This document shows, piece by piece, positions 1 through 8,615 of a DNA stretch of 32,869 bases. The DNA is from Rhodospirillales bacterium (GTDB taxonomy: Bacteria > Pseudomonadota > Alphaproteobacteria > ATCC43930 > CGMCC-115725): NCBI GenBank assembly GCA_028291405.1, contig JAQGID010000134.1, forward strand, positions 1 to 32,869, given 5' to 3'. Under the pieces are notes generated by a model, which ran no database searches, was not told where the DNA came from, and saw only the letters and a list, made by a program, of their open reading frames with translations. A program made the translations under genes and the position numbers. Positions within the stretch are counted from its first letter, which is position 1, and each line of letters opens with the position of its first letter.

Positions 1-39
1 GACGCCCTCCTCAAGGAGCTCGACCGCGCGGCGGCGTAA
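1..39 (+). CDS. 3' end of an unidentified gene
   Basis: Frame 1 is open from the window edge and reads DALLKELDRAAA before a TAA at 37-39. Only twelve residues are visible, so no family can be named. It would converge on the Mpo1-like gene, whose stop is 1 bp away. A C-terminus rich in Ala, Leu and charged residues is compatible with a real protein, but the frame could be fortuitous. Confidence 0.4.
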   Translation, partial: DALLKELDRAAA

Positions 40-40
40 C

Positions 41-367
41 CTACGCCAGGCGCGCGAGCTCCGGCGCGAGACGCCCGCTCAGCCACAGCGCGTACATCTT
101 GAAGTCGCCGCAGGCCGACCAGAACGGGTGGCCGCCGAAGGTGGCCGGCCGGTTGCCCTCGAAGAGGTAGTGACTGGGGATCGCGAAACCGTAGCCGGCG
201 GCGAAGGCCGCCGGTAGCCACCACCATTCGCCGCGCGCGACCGCCAGCGCGACGCAGGCGATCGCGATGGTCAGGCCGAGGTAGTGCATCGCCCGCGTCC
301 GCGGATCGCGATGCGCCGCGAGGTAGTGCGGCCAGAACTCGGCGAAGCTGGTGACGCCGTCCGCCAT
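41..367 (-). CDS. Mpo1-like (DUF962) small membrane protein
   Basis: Predicted 108-residue integral membrane protein of the DUF962/Mpo1-like family. Yeast Mpo1 is a 2-hydroxy fatty-acid dioxygenase; the bacterial members are mostly uncharacterised. The family pattern is visible: an N-terminal FAEFWPHYLAAHRDPRTRAM stretch with the HYL and H-x-x-P parts, then two hydrophobic segments, then IPSHYLFEGNRPATF with its conserved His and Asn-Arg-Pro. The start at 367 is chosen because GGGAGG lies 5 bases upstream. An in-frame ATG 13 codons earlier has no such site. The gene is monocistronic and divergent from the small gene at 469. The family call is firm, the enzymatic role is inference. Confidence 0.8.
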   Translation of the reverse strand: MADGVTSFAEFWPHYLAAHRDPRTRAMHYLGLTIAIACVALAVARGEWWWLPAAFAAGYGFAIPSHYLFEGNRPATFGGHPFWSACGDFKMYALWLSGRLAPELARLA

Positions 368-468
368 GGCGACCTCCCTAGATGCCTTGCGCATAGCGTG
401 ACTCAAAGCGGCCGCGGCCGCAACCGCCCGGGCTTGACCGCGGCAGGGCGCGCTTTCATCCTGCCGCG

Positions 469-630
469 ATGACCGAGAAACCGACCCAGCAGCCCGGGCT
501 CAGCGTCCACGGCAAGGCAGAAGCGGCAAGGCGCGAGCAGCGTCTCGCGGCCGCGTTGCGCGAGAACCTGCGCAAACGCAAGGAGCAGGCCAAGGCGAAA
601 GACGCCAAGGACGAGAAGCCGGACGGCTGA
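469..630 (+). CDS. small basic conserved-type protein, 53 aa
   Basis: A 53-codon frame begins with MTEKPTQQPGLSVHGKAEAA and continues into an Arg/Lys/Ala-rich helix (RREQRLAAALRENLRKRKEQ), ending in a charged KDAKDEKPDG tail. The composition is very hydrophilic with no membrane segment, and one long amphipathic or coiled helix is expected. Short proteins with the same RREQRLAAALRxNLRxRKxQ pattern recur in alphaproteobacteria as unnamed hypothetical proteins (recollection, not searched). The Shine-Dalgarno site is weak. A TTGACC at 434-439 is the only promoter-like motif upstream. Function unknown. A nucleic-acid or ribosome-associated role would fit the charge but is speculation. Confidence 0.6.
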   Translation: MTEKPTQQPGLSVHGKAEAARREQRLAAALRENLRKRKEQAKAKDAKDEKPDG

Positions 631-690
631 CGAAACCCGAGCTCTCTTTCTCCCTGCAATCCACGCCCGCTTCCCTCATCCCCAATTCCA

Positions 691-775
691 TCGTCATCCT
701 CGCGGAAAGCGGGGATCCATCCGTCCGGCAACTCGCTATCGGAATAAGGATCCCCGCTTTCCGCGAGGATGACGA
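691..775. repeat. 28-bp perfect inverted repeat, intergenic
   Basis: Positions 691-718 and 748-775 are perfect reverse complements (28 of 28), separated by a 29-base loop. The arm contains GTCATCCTCGCGGAAAGCGG. No T-run follows, so it is not a standard terminator. It lies between the small protein gene and the MBL-fold gene. Sequences of this style (GTCATyCyCGCGrAAGCGGG) are scattered as paired inverted copies in many proteobacterial genomes, so a dispersed REP- or MITE-like element is the best reading. Confidence 0.85.
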
Positions 776-846
776 ATGTGGTTGGTTGAGCGAGATTAAA
801 GGAGTCGACGCCGGATGGTTTGACGGGCGCACGGGGAGGGTTGTTG

Positions 847-1836
847 ATGAACGGGATAGTCTCATGGCCACGGACGGTGTTGCTCTGTCTCGCCCTCGCG
901 ACGCTGGCGCAACCGGGACAGGCGCAGACCGCCGCGACGCCGGCGTCCGGCACGATTGTCGTCACGTTGGGCACGCGCGGCGGGCCGCTGCCGACCGGCG
1001 ACCGCGCGCAATCCTCCAATCTGCTGGTCGTCAACGGCACGCTCTACCTGATCGACGCCGGCGACGGCGCGACGCGGCGGATCGTCGAGGCCGGCTACGA
1101 CTTCAAGAAAATCGGCAAGATCTTCATCACCCATCCGCACAGCGACCACACGAACGGCCTCGCGACGCAGCTCGCCTCCGAGTGGGAGTATCAGCGGCGC
1201 GACCCGGTCGACATCTACGGCGGCGGCGTCGAGCGGCTCGTCGCCGGGGCGATCGACTATCTGACGGCGAATGCCGAGATCCGCTGGGCGGAGGGCAAGC
1301 AGGTGCCGATGGCGGAGATCTTCCACGGCCACGACATCGCCGCCGGCCGCGTCTACCACGACGAGAACGTCACGGTGACTGCCGTCGAGAACACGCATTT
1401 CCACTTCCCGACGGGCAGCCCGCCCTTCGGCAAGTACCATTCCTTCGCCTACCGCTTCGACACGCCGGGCCGCAGCGTCGTCTTCACCGGCGACACCGGC
1501 CCCTCCACGGCCGTGACCGAGCTGGCGAAAGGCGCCGATCTCCTCGTGACCGAGGTCGGGAATCCCGACGACGTCGTCGAGCTCTACAAGCGCAACGGCA
1601 TCTGGCAGACCAAGACCCCGGCCGAGCAGGAGGGGTTCGTGAGGCACATGAAGGAGGAGCATGTGACGCCCGAGGACGTCGGCCGCATGGCGGCGACGGC
1701 GGGCGTCAAGACCGTCGTGATGACCCATCTCGGCCCGACGTTCGACCCCAAGGACGACTACCAGCGCTATGTCGACGAGGCGAAGAAATATTTCTCGGGC
1801 ACGATCGTCCTCGCCAAGGATCTGATGCGATTCTGA
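847..1836 (+). CDS. exported MBL-fold metallo-hydrolase
   Basis: Predicted 329-residue secreted or periplasmic metallo-beta-lactamase-fold hydrolase. An N-terminal signal peptide is visible: VSWPRT, then a hydrophobic VLLCLALATLA core, then an AQA-type cleavage site near residue 25. The dinuclear-metal motif THPHSDH gives H96, H98, D100 and H101. Further candidate ligands are the His in ENTHFHF, the Asp in FTGDTG and the His in MTHLGP near the end. The layout resembles the arylsulfatase/RNase Z-like branch of the superfamily, so a phosphodiester, sulfate ester or lactone substrate is possible; the sequence does not decide. The start at 847 follows GGGGAGGG with normal spacing. It appears monocistronic. 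Confidence 0.8.
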   Translation: MNGIVSWPRTVLLCLALATLAQPGQAQTAATPASGTIVVTLGTRGGPLPTGDRAQSSNLLVVNGTLYLIDAGDGATRRIVEAGYDFKKIGKIFITHPHSDHTNGLATQLASEWEYQRRDPVDIYGGGVERLVAGAIDYLTANAEIRWAEGKQVPMAEIFHGHDIAAGRVYHDENVTVTAVENTHFHFPTGSPPFGKYHSFAYRFDTPGRSVVFTGDTGPSTAVTELAKGADLLVTEVGNPDDVVELYKRNGIWQTKTPAEQEGFVRHMKEEHVTPEDVGRMAATAGVKTVVMTHLGPTFDPKDDYQRYVDEAKKYFSGTIVLAKDLMRF

Positions 1837-2085
1837 CGGGAAATTCACTCGCCCGGAGTGCCGGAACTCTTCGAGCCCGATGGGACGCCGACCTTTCCGC
1901 TGGACTGGCCTTCCTGATCCGCTAACCGGCTTCGGATTGGATCTCCGATAAAAAGGGCGACGGGCTACGGTGAGGCATCAATCCGCCGCCGAAGGCTTGG
2001 ACGACGATGGCGGACCGGCGCCCGCCGCCAAGTCTCCATCGAATGCCGAAGTCACGCGCATAGCTGGCGAGCAAGCGAAGCGCGA

Positions 2086-2367
2086 TTATCGAACGAGTTT
2101 TTCTGCTTTCATCTTGGCGCGGATCAGAGTCGCGTGCCGCGTCGCCTCGGAGCCGAGTTCGCTCGGGTCCAAGTCCTCTCGTGTAAGGGCCTCGGTGAAC
2201 AACAGCCAAATCTGGCGATAGACGGCGGTCTGATCGACCCCTGCGCGTCGCGCTTCGTGGAGGACGATATCCAACGTCGCGTCAAAGATGCCGTCAGCGA
2301 CCAAGATGGCAGTTCTGGAATTTTGTTTGGTAATTTGGGCGTGCGTGTTCCTTTCCGCTAACTGCAT
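2086..2367 (-). CDS. hypothetical protein, 93 aa
   Basis: Unrecognised 93-residue soluble protein. It reads as mostly helical, with a C-terminal ASxR..LIRAKMKAEKLVR-like charged helix and no signal peptide or membrane segment. The start ATG at 2367 is preceded by AAGGAC about 9 bases upstream. The base composition is visibly more AT-rich than the housekeeping genes around it, suggesting later acquisition. Its upstream region carries a separated inverted repeat (CTTACGAAGT and ACTTCGTAAG), which could serve autoregulation. There is no recognisable partner gene, so a toxin-antitoxin assignment is not supported. Confidence 0.5.
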   Translation of the reverse strand: MQLAERNTHAQITKQNSRTAILVADGIFDATLDIVLHEARRAGVDQTAVYRQIWLLFTEALTREDLDPSELGSEATRHATLIRAKMKAEKLVR

Positions 2368-2441
2368 CTTACGAAGTCCTTATCTGGCGCCAAGTCGGCG
2401 CGGGATCATCCAAGCTGAAATGGGTTTGTCTACTTCGTAAG
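2368..2441 (-). promoter_or_regulatory. separated inverted repeat upstream of the 93-aa gene
   Basis: CTTACGAAGT at 2368-2377, directly abutting the start codon of the leftward gene, is perfectly complementary to ACTTCGTAAG at 2432-2441. Two opposed 10-bp sites around a promoter region are a layout often seen for looping or autoregulatory operators. No clear -35/-10 pair is visible between them, so this stays tentative. Confidence 0.3.
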
Positions 2442-3091
2442 CAAAACGCGAAATCGCAGCCTTATCCGTTAGTATCGACTTTGTTGGCCCTTTGATTGGG
2501 TCATTCGGATCGCCGTTTTTTTAGAATTCCTTTCGCATCATTTCAGGGGGTAAGGGGTTAGGCATTTAGCCTGCGCCCGCTCTGGGCGGGAGAGCGAGGC
2601 GCCCGCGGCGCAGCGGTCGGAGGGTGAGGGTGCAAGCCCATGAGCTCCGTTGCGCCATACCCGACACCCACCGCCGCGTCCTTCCCTGCAAGCTCAGGTC
2701 GAGGAGGAGCAACTCTTGCAACTTGCGACGATATGGTTGATCGGCTAGATTGTTCTGCGTTCGTTCTTTGACATCGTCAAGCCGTTCTCTGCCCCGCGCA
2801 GACGCGTGCTTTAGAAAACCGCTAAGGCAGGGGTTGGAGCCTGCAGATCACCTGCATCCATACGCGGGCCCTACAATGTCTAGGCGGCCGCCCGCGGGCC
2901 GACGTGGCGAGCCAGCTTCGGCTGACCGGGCGCAATCGTCCCCACAAGATCTAGCTCCGCTCACCTGCATTTACCCAGAAACGGAGCCCACTTCCTACTA
3001 TATCTAGTCAGCCCCTGCGGCGCCCCTTGAGCCGCGCCGCGCGATCCGCTAAAACCGCTTATCGCAGCCTTATCCTTGGGTCATCCCGATC
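2442..3091. other. gene-poor AT-richer interval with a 15-bp direct repeat
   Basis: No convincing gene is seen in these 650 bases. The sequence ATCGCAGCCTTATCC occurs at 2453-2467 and again at 3061-3075, just ahead of dcd, bracketing about 0.6 kb. The first 120 bases are AT-rich with a T-run at 2517-2521. A GC-rich patch near 2571-2640 resembles common alphaproteobacterial extragenic repeats. The frame at 2750-3007 has no ribosome-binding site and no protein-like pattern. The interval could be an insertion scar, an untranslated leader or an unrecognised small RNA. Confidence 0.5.
2723..2751 (+). promoter_or_regulatory. sigma-70-like promoter upstream of dcd
   Basis: TTGCGA (2723-2728), a 17-base spacer and TAGATT (2746-2751) form a fair housekeeping promoter. 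A transcript would begin near 2758 and run some 330 bases before dcd, giving a long leader or a separate small RNA. Motif-only evidence. Confidence 0.35.
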
Positions 3092-3646
3092 ATGTCGATT
3101 CTGCCGGACACGTGGATCCGCCAAATGTCGCTCGACCACGGCATGATCGAGCCGTTCGTCGAGAAACAGACCCGCGACGGGGTGATCTCCTACGGGCTGT
3201 CGTCCTACGGCTACGACGCGCGGGTCAGCCGCGAGTTCAAGATCTTCACCAACGTCGACAGCGCGATCGTCGACCCCAAGGACTTCTCGGCGGCGAGCTT
3301 CGTCGACCGGGAGACCGACGTCTGCGTCGTGCCGCCGAACAGCTTCGCGCTGGCCTCGACGATGGAGTATTTCCGCGTGCCGCGCGACGTGCTCGTCATC
3401 TGCCTCGGCAAGTCGACCTACGCGCGCTGCGGCATCATCGTCAACGTGACGCCGCTCGAGCCCGAGTGGGAGGGCCACGTCACGATCGAGATCTCGAACA
3501 CGACGCCGCTTCCCGCCAAGATCTACGCCGGCGAGGGGATCTGCCAGTTCCTCTTCTTCCGCGGCGAGGGGCCGTGCGAGACGTCCTATGCCGACCGCGC
3601 AGGGAAATACATGGGCCAGCGCGGCGTGACATTGCCGAAGCTGTAA
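3092..3646 (+). CDS. dcd: dCTP deaminase
   Basis: Converts dCTP to dUTP plus ammonia, feeding dUTPase and thymidylate synthesis in the cytosol. The 184-residue length fits the monofunctional homotrimeric family. Conserved blocks are present: the SYGYDARVS segment, GKSTYAR (nucleotide-binding Ser and Arg), and [18 protein letters not shown] with the general acid/base Glu at residue 133 (Glu138 in the E. coli enzyme). The C-terminal [12 protein letters not shown] tail closes the active site in the family. The start [12 protein letters not shown] is the canonical N-terminus. It stands alone, about 145 bases before murA. Confidence 0.96.
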   Translation: MSILPDTWIRQMSLDHGMIEPFVEKQTRDGVISYGLSSYGYDARVSREFKIFTNVDSAIVDPKDFSAASFVDRETDVCVVPPNSFALASTMEYFRVPRDVLVICLGKSTYARCGIIVNVTPLEPEWEGHVTIEISNTTPLPAKIYAGEGICQFLFFRGEGPCETSYADRAGKYMGQRGVTLPKL

Positions 3647-3792
3647 CGCCCACGTCACCATGTCCCATCAAGCCCGGGCAGCACGAGTCACCGGCAAAGT
3701 GGCCGAAGAGGCGGGTAATTTCGCCATAATCGTGCCCTAGTCACTCAGGTCTTACTTATTCCTTCCTGCCGCCCCTGGGGGTATCCTTCGCC

Positions 3793-5088
3793 ATGGACAA
3801 GATCCGCATCCGCGGCAACCGGCCGCTCTCCGGCAAGATCGCGATCGGCGGGGCAAAGAACGCGGCGCTGCCGCTGATGATGGCGAGCCTGCTGACCGAC
3901 GCGACGCTGACTCTCGCCAATATTCCTTATCTCGCCGACATAACGACCTCCGCCAACCTCTTGATCCAGCACGGAGTCTCGGTCAAGTGGCGGGGCTTCC
4001 GGGCGAAGGCCGGGCCGGAGGGCCGCTCGGTCGAGCTCACCGCCGACACGATCTCCTCGACCGAGGCGCCCTACGACCTCGTCCGCAAGATGCGCGCCTC
4101 GGTACTGGTCCTAGGCCCGCTGCTGGCGCGCTGCCGCGAGGCGCGGGTGTCGCTGCCGGGCGGCTGTGCCATCGGGACACGGCCGGTCGATCTTCACATC
4201 AAGGGGCTGGAGCGATTGGGCGCCGAGATCGATCTCGCCGGCGGCTATATCCAGGCGCGGGCGCCGCACGGGCTCAAGGGCGCCGAGATCGTCTTCCCGC
4301 AGGTCTCGGTCGGCGCCACCGAGAACCTCCTGATGGCCGCCAGCCTCGCCGAGGGCGAGACCGTGCTGGTCAATGCGGCGCGCGAGCCCGAGGTCGTCGA
4401 CCTCGCCAATTGCCTCGTCGCCATGGGGGCGCAGATCGAGGGGATCGGCAGCGACCGCGTCAAGATCACCGGCGTCGAGCGGCTGCACGGGGCTAATCAC
4501 AGCATTATCCCCGATCGTATCGAGACCGGAACGTATCTGATGGCGGCGGCGATCACCGGCGGCGACGTCGAGTTGCTGAACACGCTCTACGAGCCGATCG
4601 CCGCGGTGGCGCGGATCCTCGAGGGCGCCGGCGTCGAGGTCACGACGACCGAGACCGGCATCCGGGTGCGGCGCGAGAACGGGCGCCTGCTCGGCGTCGA
4701 CGTCATGACCGAGCCCTTCCCCGGCTTCCCGACCGACCTACAGGCCCAGATGATGGCGCTGATGGCGACCGCCGAGGGCGCCGCGATGATCACCGAGACG
4801 ATCTTCGAGAACCGCTTCATGCACGTTCCCGAGCTTTGCCGCATGGGCGCCAACATCAACGTCCACGGCGCCTCGGCGATGGTCCGCGGCGTCGGCCAGC
4901 TGACCGGCGCGCCGGTGATGGCGACCGACCTGCGCGCCTCGGTATCGCTGGTCCTCGCGGGCCTCGCCGCCAAGGGCGAGACGATCATCAACCGCGTCTA
5001 CCATCTCGACCGCGGTTACGAGCGGCTGGAAGACAAGCTCTCCGCCTGCGGCGCCGAGATCGAGCGGCTGGGCGACGGCAGCGAATAG
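3793..5088 (+). CDS. murA: UDP-N-acetylglucosamine 1-carboxyvinyltransferase
   Basis: First committed step of peptidoglycan synthesis: transfer of enolpyruvate from PEP to UDP-GlcNAc in the cytoplasm. The 431-residue length is typical. The N-terminal [10 protein letters not shown] carries the active-site Lys-Asn pair. The PEP-binding and fosfomycin-target cysteine lies in [13 protein letters not shown] at residue 125, equivalent to Cys115 of E. coli, so fosfomycin sensitivity at this residue is expected. A further conserved block is the [16 protein letters not shown] segment. It heads the alphaproteobacterial block murA, DUF2948, hisG, hisD. Confidence 0.97.
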   Translation: MDKIRIRGNRPLSGKIAIGGAKNAALPLMMASLLTDATLTLANIPYLADITTSANLLIQHGVSVKWRGFRAKAGPEGRSVELTADTISSTEAPYDLVRKMRASVLVLGPLLARCREARVSLPGGCAIGTRPVDLHIKGLERLGAEIDLAGGYIQARAPHGLKGAEIVFPQVSVGATENLLMAASLAEGETVLVNAAREPEVVDLANCLVAMGAQIEGIGSDRVKITGVERLHGANHSIIPDRIETGTYLMAAAITGGDVELLNTLYEPIAAVARILEGAGVEVTTTETGIRVRRENGRLLGVDVMTEPFPGFPTDLQAQMMALMATAEGAAMITETIFENRFMHVPELCRMGANINVHGASAMVRGVGQLTGAPVMATDLRASVSLVLAGLAAKGETIINRVYHLDRGYERLEDKLSACGAEIERLGDGSE

Positions 5089-5167
5089 CGGCTTTCCGTT
5101 TTCGTTATGGCATGACGGCGATCGGAGGCCATTTGTCAGAGCCTGGGTGACGAGAGAGGGCAAGGCG

Positions 5168-5614
5168 ATGGCTGAGCGGTTGAAGCTGCGGGGCGAGGAC
5201 GAGGAGGATCTCGCGGTCATCTCGACGATCCTCCAGGACGCGCTCGTACCGATCGGCGACATGGCCTTCCTTGCCGAGGAGCGGCGCTTCGTCCTCGTCG
5301 CCAACCGCTTCTGCTGGGAATGCGCCGCCCAGGCGGAGGCGGCGGGTATCATGGGGGAAGGGTTCGAGCGGGTCCTGACCGGCGTCACCTTCGACGGCGT
5401 CGCCGGGGTCAAGGTCCGCGGCTTCGCGCCGTCGGAGCGCGAACGCATCCTTCAGATCCTGGCGATCGTGCCCGAGCCGGGAGCGATCTGCATCGACTTT
5501 TCGGGGGACGATTGCGTCCGACTGGAAGTCGACGGGATCGTATGCCATCTAGAGGACCTCGGAGAGCCTTGGCCGACCCCGTGGCGGCCGAAGCACCCCG
5601 TCGCCGAGGCGTGA
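5168..5614 (+). CDS. DUF2948 family protein
   Basis: 148-residue soluble protein of DUF2948, an alphaproteobacterial family of unknown function that recurrently sits between murA and hisD. A family-like [21 protein letters not shown] start is visible, followed by the LVANRFCWE block and the late [25 protein letters not shown]-type region. ATG 5168 is preferred because GAGAGGG lies 7 bases upstream; a GTG seven codons earlier lacks this. It is 79 bases downstream of murA and 7 bases upstream of hisG, so co-transcription with hisG-hisD is likely. No catalytic motif can be pointed to. Confidence 0.85.
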   Translation: MAERLKLRGEDEEDLAVISTILQDALVPIGDMAFLAEERRFVLVANRFCWECAAQAEAAGIMGEGFERVLTGVTFDGVAGVKVRGFAPSERERILQILAIVPEPGAICIDFSGDDCVRLEVDGIVCHLEDLGEPWPTPWRPKHPVAEA

Positions 5615-5621
5615 GCTTCTT

Positions 5622-6296
5622 GTGGAGATCAGGTTGCAGAATAACGAGAAGCTCGTCCTCGCGCTGCCGAAAGGGCGTATACTCGACGAGGTGATGCCGG
5701 TCGTCGGCCGCGCCGGCATCGAGGTCGAGCCGGAGTTCGCCAACGAGAACTCGCGCCAGCTGCGTTTTTCGACCAATCATCCCGGGCTCGACGTCATCCG
5801 CGTCCGCAATTTCGATGTCGCGACCTTCGTCGCCTTCGGCGCGGCGCATCTCGGCGTCGCCGGCAACGACGTGCTGATGGAATTCGACTATCCCGAGATC
5901 TACGCGCCGCTCGACCTCGACATCGGCCACTGCCGCCTCGCCGTCGCGGCGCCCGTCGACGGCGCCGCGAAGGAGGATCCGTCGCGCTGGAGCCACGTCC
6001 GGGTGGCGACGAAATACCCCGAGATCACCCGCCGCCATTTCGCCGCCCGCGGCGTCCAGGCCGAGTGCATCAAGCTCAACGGCGCGATGGAGTTGGCGCC
6101 CAGCATCGGCCTCTGCCGCTACATCGTCGACCTCGTGCAGACGGGCTCGACGCTGAAGGCCAACGGCCTCGTCGAGATCGAGCGCATCGCCGACATCAGC
6201 TCGCGCCTCATCCTCAACCGCGCCGCCCTCAAGACGCGTCCCGACGAGGTCGGCGGCTGGCTCCAGCGCTTCCGCGAGGCGGCCGATGCCGCTTAG
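5622..6296 (+). CDS. hisG: ATP phosphoribosyltransferase, short form
   Basis: First enzyme of histidine biosynthesis: condenses ATP with PRPP. At 224 residues this is the short HisG form, lacking the C-terminal ACT-like regulatory domain. In known systems such enzymes need the HisRS-like subunit HisZ, which is not encoded in the window. Recognisable segments are [16 protein letters not shown] at the N-terminus, a [20 protein letters not shown] block, and the PRPP-binding [14 protein letters not shown] loop. The GTG at 5622 is used here. A TTG at 5634, preceded by GGAG at 6-base spacing, is an equally good start. It overlaps hisD by 11 bases, implying coupled translation. Confidence 0.95.
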   Translation: MEIRLQNNEKLVLALPKGRILDEVMPVVGRAGIEVEPEFANENSRQLRFSTNHPGLDVIRVRNFDVATFVAFGAAHLGVAGNDVLMEFDYPEIYAPLDLDIGHCRLAVAAPVDGAAKEDPSRWSHVRVATKYPEITRRHFAARGVQAECIKLNGAMELAPSIGLCRYIVDLVQTGSTLKANGLVEIERIADISSRLILNRAALKTRPDEVGGWLQRFREAADAA

Positions 6297-7587
6297 GCTC
6301 GACAGCCAGTCGCTGAGCTTCGATTCCGAATTCGCGGCCCTCGTCTCCGGCAAGCGCGAGACGGCGGCGGACGTCGATGCCGACGTCGGCCTCATCATCT
6401 CGGACGTGGCCTCGCGGGGCGACGCCGCTCTCGTCGAGCTGACGCGCAAGTTCGACCGGCTCGAGCTCGAGCCCGACACCCTGCGCATCCCGGCCGAAGA
6501 GATAGCCGCTGCTGCCGGGTCCTGCGACCTCGCGACGCTGTCGGCGCTGCGCCTCGCCGCCGACCGCATCGAATCCTACCACCGGCGCCAGATGCCGGAG
6601 GACATGGACTACATCGACGAGCAGGGGATCCGGCTCGGCTCGCGCTGGACACCGCTCGCCGCGGTCGGGCTCTACGTTCCCGGCGGCACGGCGTCCTATC
6701 CGTCGTCGGTGCTGATGAACGCGATCCCAGCCAAGGTCGCCGGCGTCGACCGCGTCGTCATGACCGTGCCGACGCCGGACGGCATCCTCAACCCGCTGGT
6801 CCTCGCCGCCGCCCACTTGGCTGGCGTCGACGAGATCTATCGCATCGGCGGCGCGCAAGCGATCGCGGCGCTGGCCTACGGCACCGGCACGATCGCCCCG
6901 GTCGACAAGATCGTCGGTCCCGGCAACGCCTATGTCGCCGCCGCGAAGCGCCGTGTCTTCGGCATCGTCGGCATCGACATGATCGCCGGGCCCTCGGAGA
7001 TCCTGGTCGTCGCCGACCGCCACAACGACCCCGCCTGGGTCGCCGCGGACCTGCTGTCGCAGGCCGAGCACGACACCGCGGCGCAGGCGATCCTCATCAC
7101 GGATGACTCCGACTTCGCTGACGAGGTCGCGAACGCCGTCGACCGCCACCTCGAGACGCTGCCGCGCAAGGCGATCGCCGACGCCAGCTGGAGTTCCCAT
7201 GGCGCGATCATCACGGTGCGCGACTGGGATGAAGCGGTGCCGCTGATCGACCGCGTCGCGCCCGAGCATCTCGAGCTGATGATCGAGGAAGCCGACGAAT
7301 ACGCCATGCGTATCCGCAACGCCGGCGCGATCTTCCTCGGCCGCTACACGCCGGAGGCGATCGGCGATTACGTCGCCGGCACCAACCACGTGCTGCCGAC
7401 GGCGCGCAGCGCGCGGTTCTCTTCCGGCCTCGGCGTCCTCGACTTCATGAAGCGGACCTCGCTGGTGCGCTGCCACGAAGAAGGCCTCGCCGCGATCGGC
7501 CCGGCGGCGGAGCTGCTCGCCCACGCCGAGGGGCTCGAGGCCCACGCGCTCTCCCTCGCGATCCGGCTGAACCGCAAGCGTTTCTGA
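6286..7587 (+). CDS. hisD: histidinol dehydrogenase
   Basis: Catalyses the last two steps of histidine synthesis, L-histidinol to L-histidine, with two NAD and a Zn ion. 433 residues, full length. Diagnostic segments are [15 protein letters not shown], the [17 protein letters not shown]-binding region, [20 protein letters not shown] with the metal-binding Gln and His, and PEHLEL with the catalytic Glu327-His328 pair (Glu326-His327 in E. coli). The C-terminal [13 protein letters not shown] helix provides another conserved His. It begins inside hisG and is followed after 11 bases by the UPF0262 gene. Confidence 0.97.
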   Translation: MPLRLDSQSLSFDSEFAALVSGKRETAADVDADVGLIISDVASRGDAALVELTRKFDRLELEPDTLRIPAEEIAAAAGSCDLATLSALRLAADRIESYHRRQMPEDMDYIDEQGIRLGSRWTPLAAVGLYVPGGTASYPSSVLMNAIPAKVAGVDRVVMTVPTPDGILNPLVLAAAHLAGVDEIYRIGGAQAIAALAYGTGTIAPVDKIVGPGNAYVAAAKRRVFGIVGIDMIAGPSEILVVADRHNDPAWVAADLLSQAEHDTAAQAILITDDSDFADEVANAVDRHLETLPRKAIADASWSSHGAIITVRDWDEAVPLIDRVAPEHLELMIEEADEYAMRIRNAGAIFLGRYTPEAIGDYVAGTNHVLPTARSARFSSGLGVLDFMKRTSLVRCHEEGLAAIGPAAELLAHAEGLEAHALSLAIRLNRKRF

Positions 7588-7598
7588 ACGGGTGATCG

Positions 7599-8072
7599 AT
7601 GCCGAAGCAGCAGCGCATCGCCCAGATCACCCTCGATGAGAAATCGGTCGTGCGGCGCAGCGCCGAGATCGAGCACGAGCGCTCGACCGCGATCGCCGAT
7701 CTGCTGCACGACAATCGCTTCGCCCCGGTCGCCGGCTTCGACGGGCCGTTCCACGTGCACCTCGGCCTCGAGGACAATCGCCTCGCGCTCGACATCCGGA
7801 CGCTGAAGCAGAAATCCCTGGAGCGCGTCCTGCTGCCGCTCGCGCCCTTCCGCGGCATCGTCAAGGACTACTTCCTGATCTGCGAGAGCTATTACAACGC
7901 GGTCAAACGCTCCAGCCCGGCCCAGATCGAGGCGATCGACATGGGCCGCCGTGGCCTCCACGACGAGGGTTCCGAGCTGCTGCGCGAGCGGCTTGCCGAG
8001 AAGGTCGCGCTCGACGCCGACACCGCCCGCCGTCTCTTCACCCTCTTGTGCGTCCTGCATATTCGAGCCTAG
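7599..8072 (+). CDS. UPF0262 family protein
   Basis: 157-residue soluble protein of UPF0262, an alphaproteobacterial family with no assigned function. Family-like stretches are ITLDEKSVVRRSAEIEHERS near the N-terminus, GPFHVHLGLEDNRL in the middle, and LAPFRGIVKDYFLICESYY. The last part, DMGRRGLHDEGSELL, is also typical. It lies between hisD and the LMW phosphatase, the standard genomic position, with 11 and 4 bases of spacing, so it is probably part of one transcript. Recurrent linkage to hisD hints at a housekeeping link, but nothing in the sequence shows a reaction. Confidence 0.88.
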   Translation: MPKQQRIAQITLDEKSVVRRSAEIEHERSTAIADLLHDNRFAPVAGFDGPFHVHLGLEDNRLALDIRTLKQKSLERVLLPLAPFRGIVKDYFLICESYYNAVKRSSPAQIEAIDMGRRGLHDEGSELLRERLAEKVALDADTARRLFTLLCVLHIRA

Positions 8073-8076
8073 ATCC

Positions 8077-8544
8077 GTGACCCTGCCCGGTGACAAGCCC
8101 GCGCGTCCGCCCTCCAGCGTGCTGTTCTGCTGCAGCTGGAACTCGATTCGCTCGCCGATGGCGGCGGCGATCTTGCGGCGCGATAACGGCGCCCGGCTTT
8201 ATGTCGATTCCGTCGGGGTGCGCGCCCAGGAGGTCGACGGCTTCGCGGTCGCCGTCATGGCCGAGATCGGGCTCGACATCACCCGCCACGAGCCGAAGAC
8301 CTTCGAAGATCTCGAGGATACGTCCTTCGACCTCGTCATCTCGCTGTCGCCGGAGGCGCAGCATAGCGCCGTCGAGCTGACCCGGACGGTCGATTGCGTC
8401 GTCGAATATTGGCCGATGCTCGATGCGACGGCGGTCGAGGGCAGCCGCGAGGAACGGCTCGCCGCCTATCGCACGGTGCGAGATCACCTAGTGCGACGCA
8501 TCCGCGAGCGGTTTCCGCCAAGCGCGCGCAACAAAAGTTCTTGA
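8077..8544 (+). CDS. low-molecular-weight phosphatase / ArsC-like protein
   Basis: 155-residue protein of the LMW protein-tyrosine phosphatase superfamily. The P-loop CSWNSIRS (Cys19-x5-Arg25-Ser) follows a hydrophobic strand at the N-terminus, as expected. Later, [15 protein letters not shown] stands where thioredoxin-type arsenate reductases have their W-x-x-D-P segment, so either phosphatase or arsenate reductase chemistry is possible. The conserved housekeeping location favours a phosphatase-like role over arsenic resistance. The GTG at 8077 is chosen because it starts 4 bases after the UPF0262 stop and places the P-loop at the usual distance; upstream in-frame ATGs lie inside the previous gene. 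Confidence 0.85.
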   Translation: MTLPGDKPARPPSSVLFCCSWNSIRSPMAAAILRRDNGARLYVDSVGVRAQEVDGFAVAVMAEIGLDITRHEPKTFEDLEDTSFDLVISLSPEAQHSAVELTRTVDCVVEYWPMLDATAVEGSREERLAAYRTVRDHLVRRIRERFPPSARNKSS

Positions 8545-8570
8545 CCGATCGCGATGCGCCGCCGATTTAT
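8541..8570 (+). promoter_or_regulatory. possible infA promoter
   Basis: TTGACC at 8541-8546 is followed after 18 bases by ATTTAT (8565-8570). It lies in the 71-base gap before infA and could give this gene its own transcript start in addition to read-through. The -10 element is weak. Confidence 0.3.
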
Positions 8571-8615
8571 GGGCAATCTGTCGATCAATCATTGCGGGAA
8601 CCGCACAGGAGCCGA

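Noticed and set aside
1922-2209. 95-codon leftward frame overlapping the 93-residue gene
   Set aside because: It overlaps the better-supported frame at 2086-2367 and is strongly Arg/Gly-rich without a start signal.
2750-3007. 85-codon rightward frame in the gene-poor interval
   Set aside because: No ribosome-binding site, no heptad, membrane or motif pattern, and Ser/Arg/Pro-rich sequence typical of non-coding GC-rich DNA.
6229-7545. Leftward open frame of about 440 codons opposite hisD
   Set aside because: It lies fully within the complement of hisG-hisD and reads as low-complexity Arg/Asp/Val sequence; hisD is unmistakable.
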